DNA of 40,248 nt, from the NCBI GenBank assembly GCA_017516315.1, contig JAFXDE010000015.1, positions 1-40,248 on the forward strand, written 5' to 3'. The stretch is from Clostridia bacterium (GTDB lineage: Bacteria; Bacillota; Clostridia; Oscillospirales; Acutalibacteraceae). This document shows positions 38,137-40,248 of the stretch, in pieces. Position 1 is the first letter of the stretch; every line of letters starts with the position of its first letter. The notes below the pieces were generated by a model that searched no databases, was not told the DNA's origin, and saw only the letters and a list, made by a program, of their open reading frames with translations. Both the position numbers and the translations under genes were made by a program.

Positions 38137-40248
38137 ATGAGAAAAATGAAAAAAATGACAGCTGTACTGCTCTGCATACTGATGGCTATGAGTGTGCTCA
38201 GCGCAGTAAGCTTTGCAGAGGATGCCGAATGTACACACGATTCCGTTTATCATGAAATTATTGACGGCAAATGGTATGAGGTGTGTGACTCCTGCAAAGC
38301 TAAAACCTGTGCCTGTTCTTACTATGGTCATGACTATGAATACGGTGTAGATTATACCTATGAGGTTTGCAATGAATGCGGTAAAAAGACTGTTTTCTGC
38401 GATCATTCCGACTACGATTTTGTTGGCAATAATGCTTACGACGTCTATTGTCACGGCGGTGATGAGGTATGTAGCTGCGGACAGGCTGTTAAAAGCGGCA
38501 CAAAGCATCAGCCTGTAGATTATGATACAAAAAAACATCAGTACGAATGTAAGCTGTGCGATGGTATTATTAATTTTTGGTCCTATGAGGAATCTATGAA
38601 CCGTATTATATCTGAAAAGGACGGCACATACAGCGGTGTATGGTTTAATGTAAACAGAAACACCGGTGAAGTCAGCGGTGAAGGTACATGGACCTTCGAT
38701 AAAAACGGTGTGCTTACCTTTCTCGGTAAAGGTGAGGTTGATATAAGTAATGTATTATTAAGATTGTCGGATCTGACTAAAGATGAGAAGGTATGTGATT
38801 ATTGTGTGCGAGCTTCTCAAACTCAGGACGAAAACGGAAAAATGATAGTTCTTGAAGAAGAGGTTGTACATATTTCAGATATTCTTACTAAAAAGCTTAA
38901 AAAGCTTGTTCTTGGTGAGGGTATAACCTCAATGTATGAAATTTATGACGGAAGGGCAAACTATTCGGCTCTTATTGAAGAGGTTGTACTTCCTGATTCC
39001 TTTAAGGGCGGATGGTGTAATTATGATTATGAAGATTCTTTTCATCAGCTTCTTTTAACTAATGCTACCGTTAAGCTTCCTGTCGGTACAGAGCTTCCTG
39101 ACAGTGAGGACGGAGTGGCATATATCGGTAATGTAATAATCGACAAAAACAGTCTTTATTACAGCACAGACGATGAAGGAAATATATATAACAAGGATAA
39201 AACTGTTTTCTATAAGTATCAGGGAAAGGGTAAAAGCTTTACCGTACCCTCTACAGTTAAGGAGATTGCAGATTTTGCCTTTTCTATGACTGATGTTGAG
39301 GCTGTTGTATTACCTTCAGGTGTTAAAAAAATCGGCGACTACGCATTTTATTATGCATTGAAGCTTAAAAGTGTAAATCTTCCTTATGGGTTAGAGTCTA
39401 TCGGTGAAAATGCTTTCGAGGCTTCGCGTATAGAAAAAATAAGTATACCCGATTCTGTAAAAGAAATAGGAAAAAATGTATTTAATGCTTGCGTTTGCCT
39501 TAAAGAAGCAAAGCTTCCTGATGGCTTATCTGTAATTCCAAAACAGGCGTTCTACCAGTGTATGTCTCTTAAGAGTGTGAATATTCCGTCTGCAGTGAAG
39601 GAAATAGGCGTTAGAGCTTTTTCATGGTGTTCTGCTCTTGAATCACTCGTTATTCCCGAAGCGGTAGAAACGATAGGCAGTCAAGCCTTTGATGATTGTC
39701 TTTCGCTTACTGATTTTACCGTCGCTTCTGATGATGTGGATTTAAGCGATTCTTTTCTCGGCTTTACTGAGGTTGATATGAGAGGCGAAATCCGAGATAT
39801 TTATGTAAGCGATGAATTTGTTCAGGTATATTGGTCATTTATCGGTAAAAATAAAGAATATGACACAGAAAAATATGATAATTTACTTGCAGCAGGTGAG
39901 TGTCGTATGAGACAGCTTGAAAAAAAGCTTATATACGCTTTAATGAATTCTTATAACAGTGCTGTAGAAAATGGTGTTACATATTTTGATGACCTTGTTA
40001 TCTACTGCCTCGAAGGCTCCTCCGCCGAAGCTTACGCTATCGAAAAAGGCATCAAGTATGTATCAGAGGTTTGTGAGCATAATTTCGGTGAATGGGTAAC
40101 AGACACAGCAAACAGTATTAAATATAAGACCTGCAGTAAATGCGGTAAAACCTACGAGGAAGAGCTCGCTGACGGTACTGACAGCGGTATCATCGTAGAG
40201 GGCGGTAACGCTGACAGCGAGAATAAGTTTACTGTCGAAAATCTCGAC
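38137..40248 (+). CDS. BspA-like secreted protein with CxxC-rich N-terminus and LRR_5 repeats; 3' end outside window
   Basis: The frame runs open from ATG 38137 (CGGAG 9 bases upstream) to the right edge, 704 codons without a stop. Residues 1-28 are a signal peptide ending in SFAED. Residues 30-150 carry repeated Cys/His pairs (ECTH, CDSCKAKTCAC, CNECGKK, CSCGQ, CKLCDG). Residues of about 370-530 contain BspA-type LRR_5 units with the pattern IP..V..IG..AF..C..L: VKKIGDYAFYY, LESIGENAFEA, VKEIGKNVFNAC, VKEIGVRAFSWC, VETIGSQAFDDC. A second Cys segment comes near the edge (VCEHNFGEW, CSKCGKTYEEE). It is likely an exported surface protein; the ligand is unknown. Confidence 0.85.
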   Translation, partial: MRKMKKMTAVLLCILMAMSVLSAVSFAEDAECTHDSVYHEIIDGKWYEVCDSCKAKTCACSYYGHDYEYGVDYTYEVCNECGKKTVFCDHSDYDFVGNNAYDVYCHGGDEVCSCGQAVKSGTKHQPVDYDTKKHQYECKLCDGIINFWSYEESMNRIISEKDGTYSGVWFNVNRNTGEVSGEGTWTFDKNGVLTFLGKGEVDISNVLLRLSDLTKDEKVCDYCVRASQTQDENGKMIVLEEEVVHISDILTKKLKKLVLGEGITSMYEIYDGRANYSALIEEVVLPDSFKGGWCNYDYEDSFHQLLLTNATVKLPVGTELPDSEDGVAYIGNVIIDKNSLYYSTDDEGNIYNKDKTVFYKYQGKGKSFTVPSTVKEIADFAFSMTDVEAVVLPSGVKKIGDYAFYYALKLKSVNLPYGLESIGENAFEASRIEKISIPDSVKEIGKNVFNACVCLKEAKLPDGLSVIPKQAFYQCMSLKSVNIPSAVKEIGVRAFSWCSALESLVIPEAVETIGSQAFDDCLSLTDFTVASDDVDLSDSFLGFTEVDMRGEIRDIYVSDEFVQVYWSFIGKNKEYDTEKYDNLLAAGECRMRQLEKKLIYALMNSYNSAVENGVTYFDDLVIYCLEGSSAEAYAIEKGIKYVSEVCEHNFGEWVTDTANSIKYKTCSKCGKTYEEELADGTDSGIIVEGGNADSENKFTVENLD

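Overview
The window looks like chromosome of an anaerobic, probably gut-dwelling, Gram-positive Clostridia (Oscillospirales/Ruminococcaceae-like). The grounds are strong AGGAGG ribosome-binding sites, many TTGACT-N17-TATAAT promoters, formate-tetrahydrofolate ligase, BspA-like surface proteins at both ends, several glycoside hydrolases, and dispersed palindromes of the sort common in these genomes. No phage structural genes and no CRISPR array were seen. The species cannot be named from this sequence.

Layout. 1-2723: a large BspA-like secreted protein (LRR, InlB-type and Ig-like repeats) that runs off the left edge. 2919-6291: flavin-reductase-like protein, GH43 enzyme and a membrane-anchored clan-A type glycosidase. 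6309-9021: an accessory patch next to tRNA-Ser(GGA), with a 46-aa cysteine-rich peptide gene, a MITE-like palindrome, the tail of a serine recombinase, and an AT-rich two-gene operon: an integrase-like protein without its active site plus a zinc ribbon, overlapping a DUF3883-like PD-(D/E)XK nuclease. 9033-15291: FAD oxidoreductase, MFS transporter, argH and argG. 15546-19644: lipase, zinc-ribbon/SH3 membrane protein, a candidate small RNA, a permease-prefix membrane protein and its PadR regulator. 19816-22682: ECF sigma with a putative anti-sigma, then an XRE repressor divergent from a secreted Cys-rich protein. 22797-27607: fhs, esterase, M20 peptidase and HAD phosphatase. 27643-34699: sugar-use genes (GH31, GH36-like, GPH-like transporter) with an XRE-desulfoferrodoxin fusion between them. 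34764-40248: metallophosphoesterase behind a structured RNA, GPH transporter, another XRE repressor, and a second BspA-like protein that runs off the right edge.

How the genes work together. Most genes have their own sigma-A type promoter and terminator, so operons are short. GH31, GH36-like, GH43 and the GPH-type transporters suggest uptake and trimming of plant-type oligosaccharides. argG and argH make arginine from citrulline. Three regulator pairs are visible: PadR with a permease-prefix protein, ECF sigma with anti-sigma, and XRE with a secreted CxxC-rich protein. The last arrangement occurs twice.

The best candidates for something undescribed are the tRNA-linked integrase-like/nuclease operon (7125-8610), the XRE-superoxide reductase fusion (29757-30341), and two promoter-to-terminator structured RNAs (17564-17684 and about 35844-36023). 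All are read from sequence alone; no database search was run.
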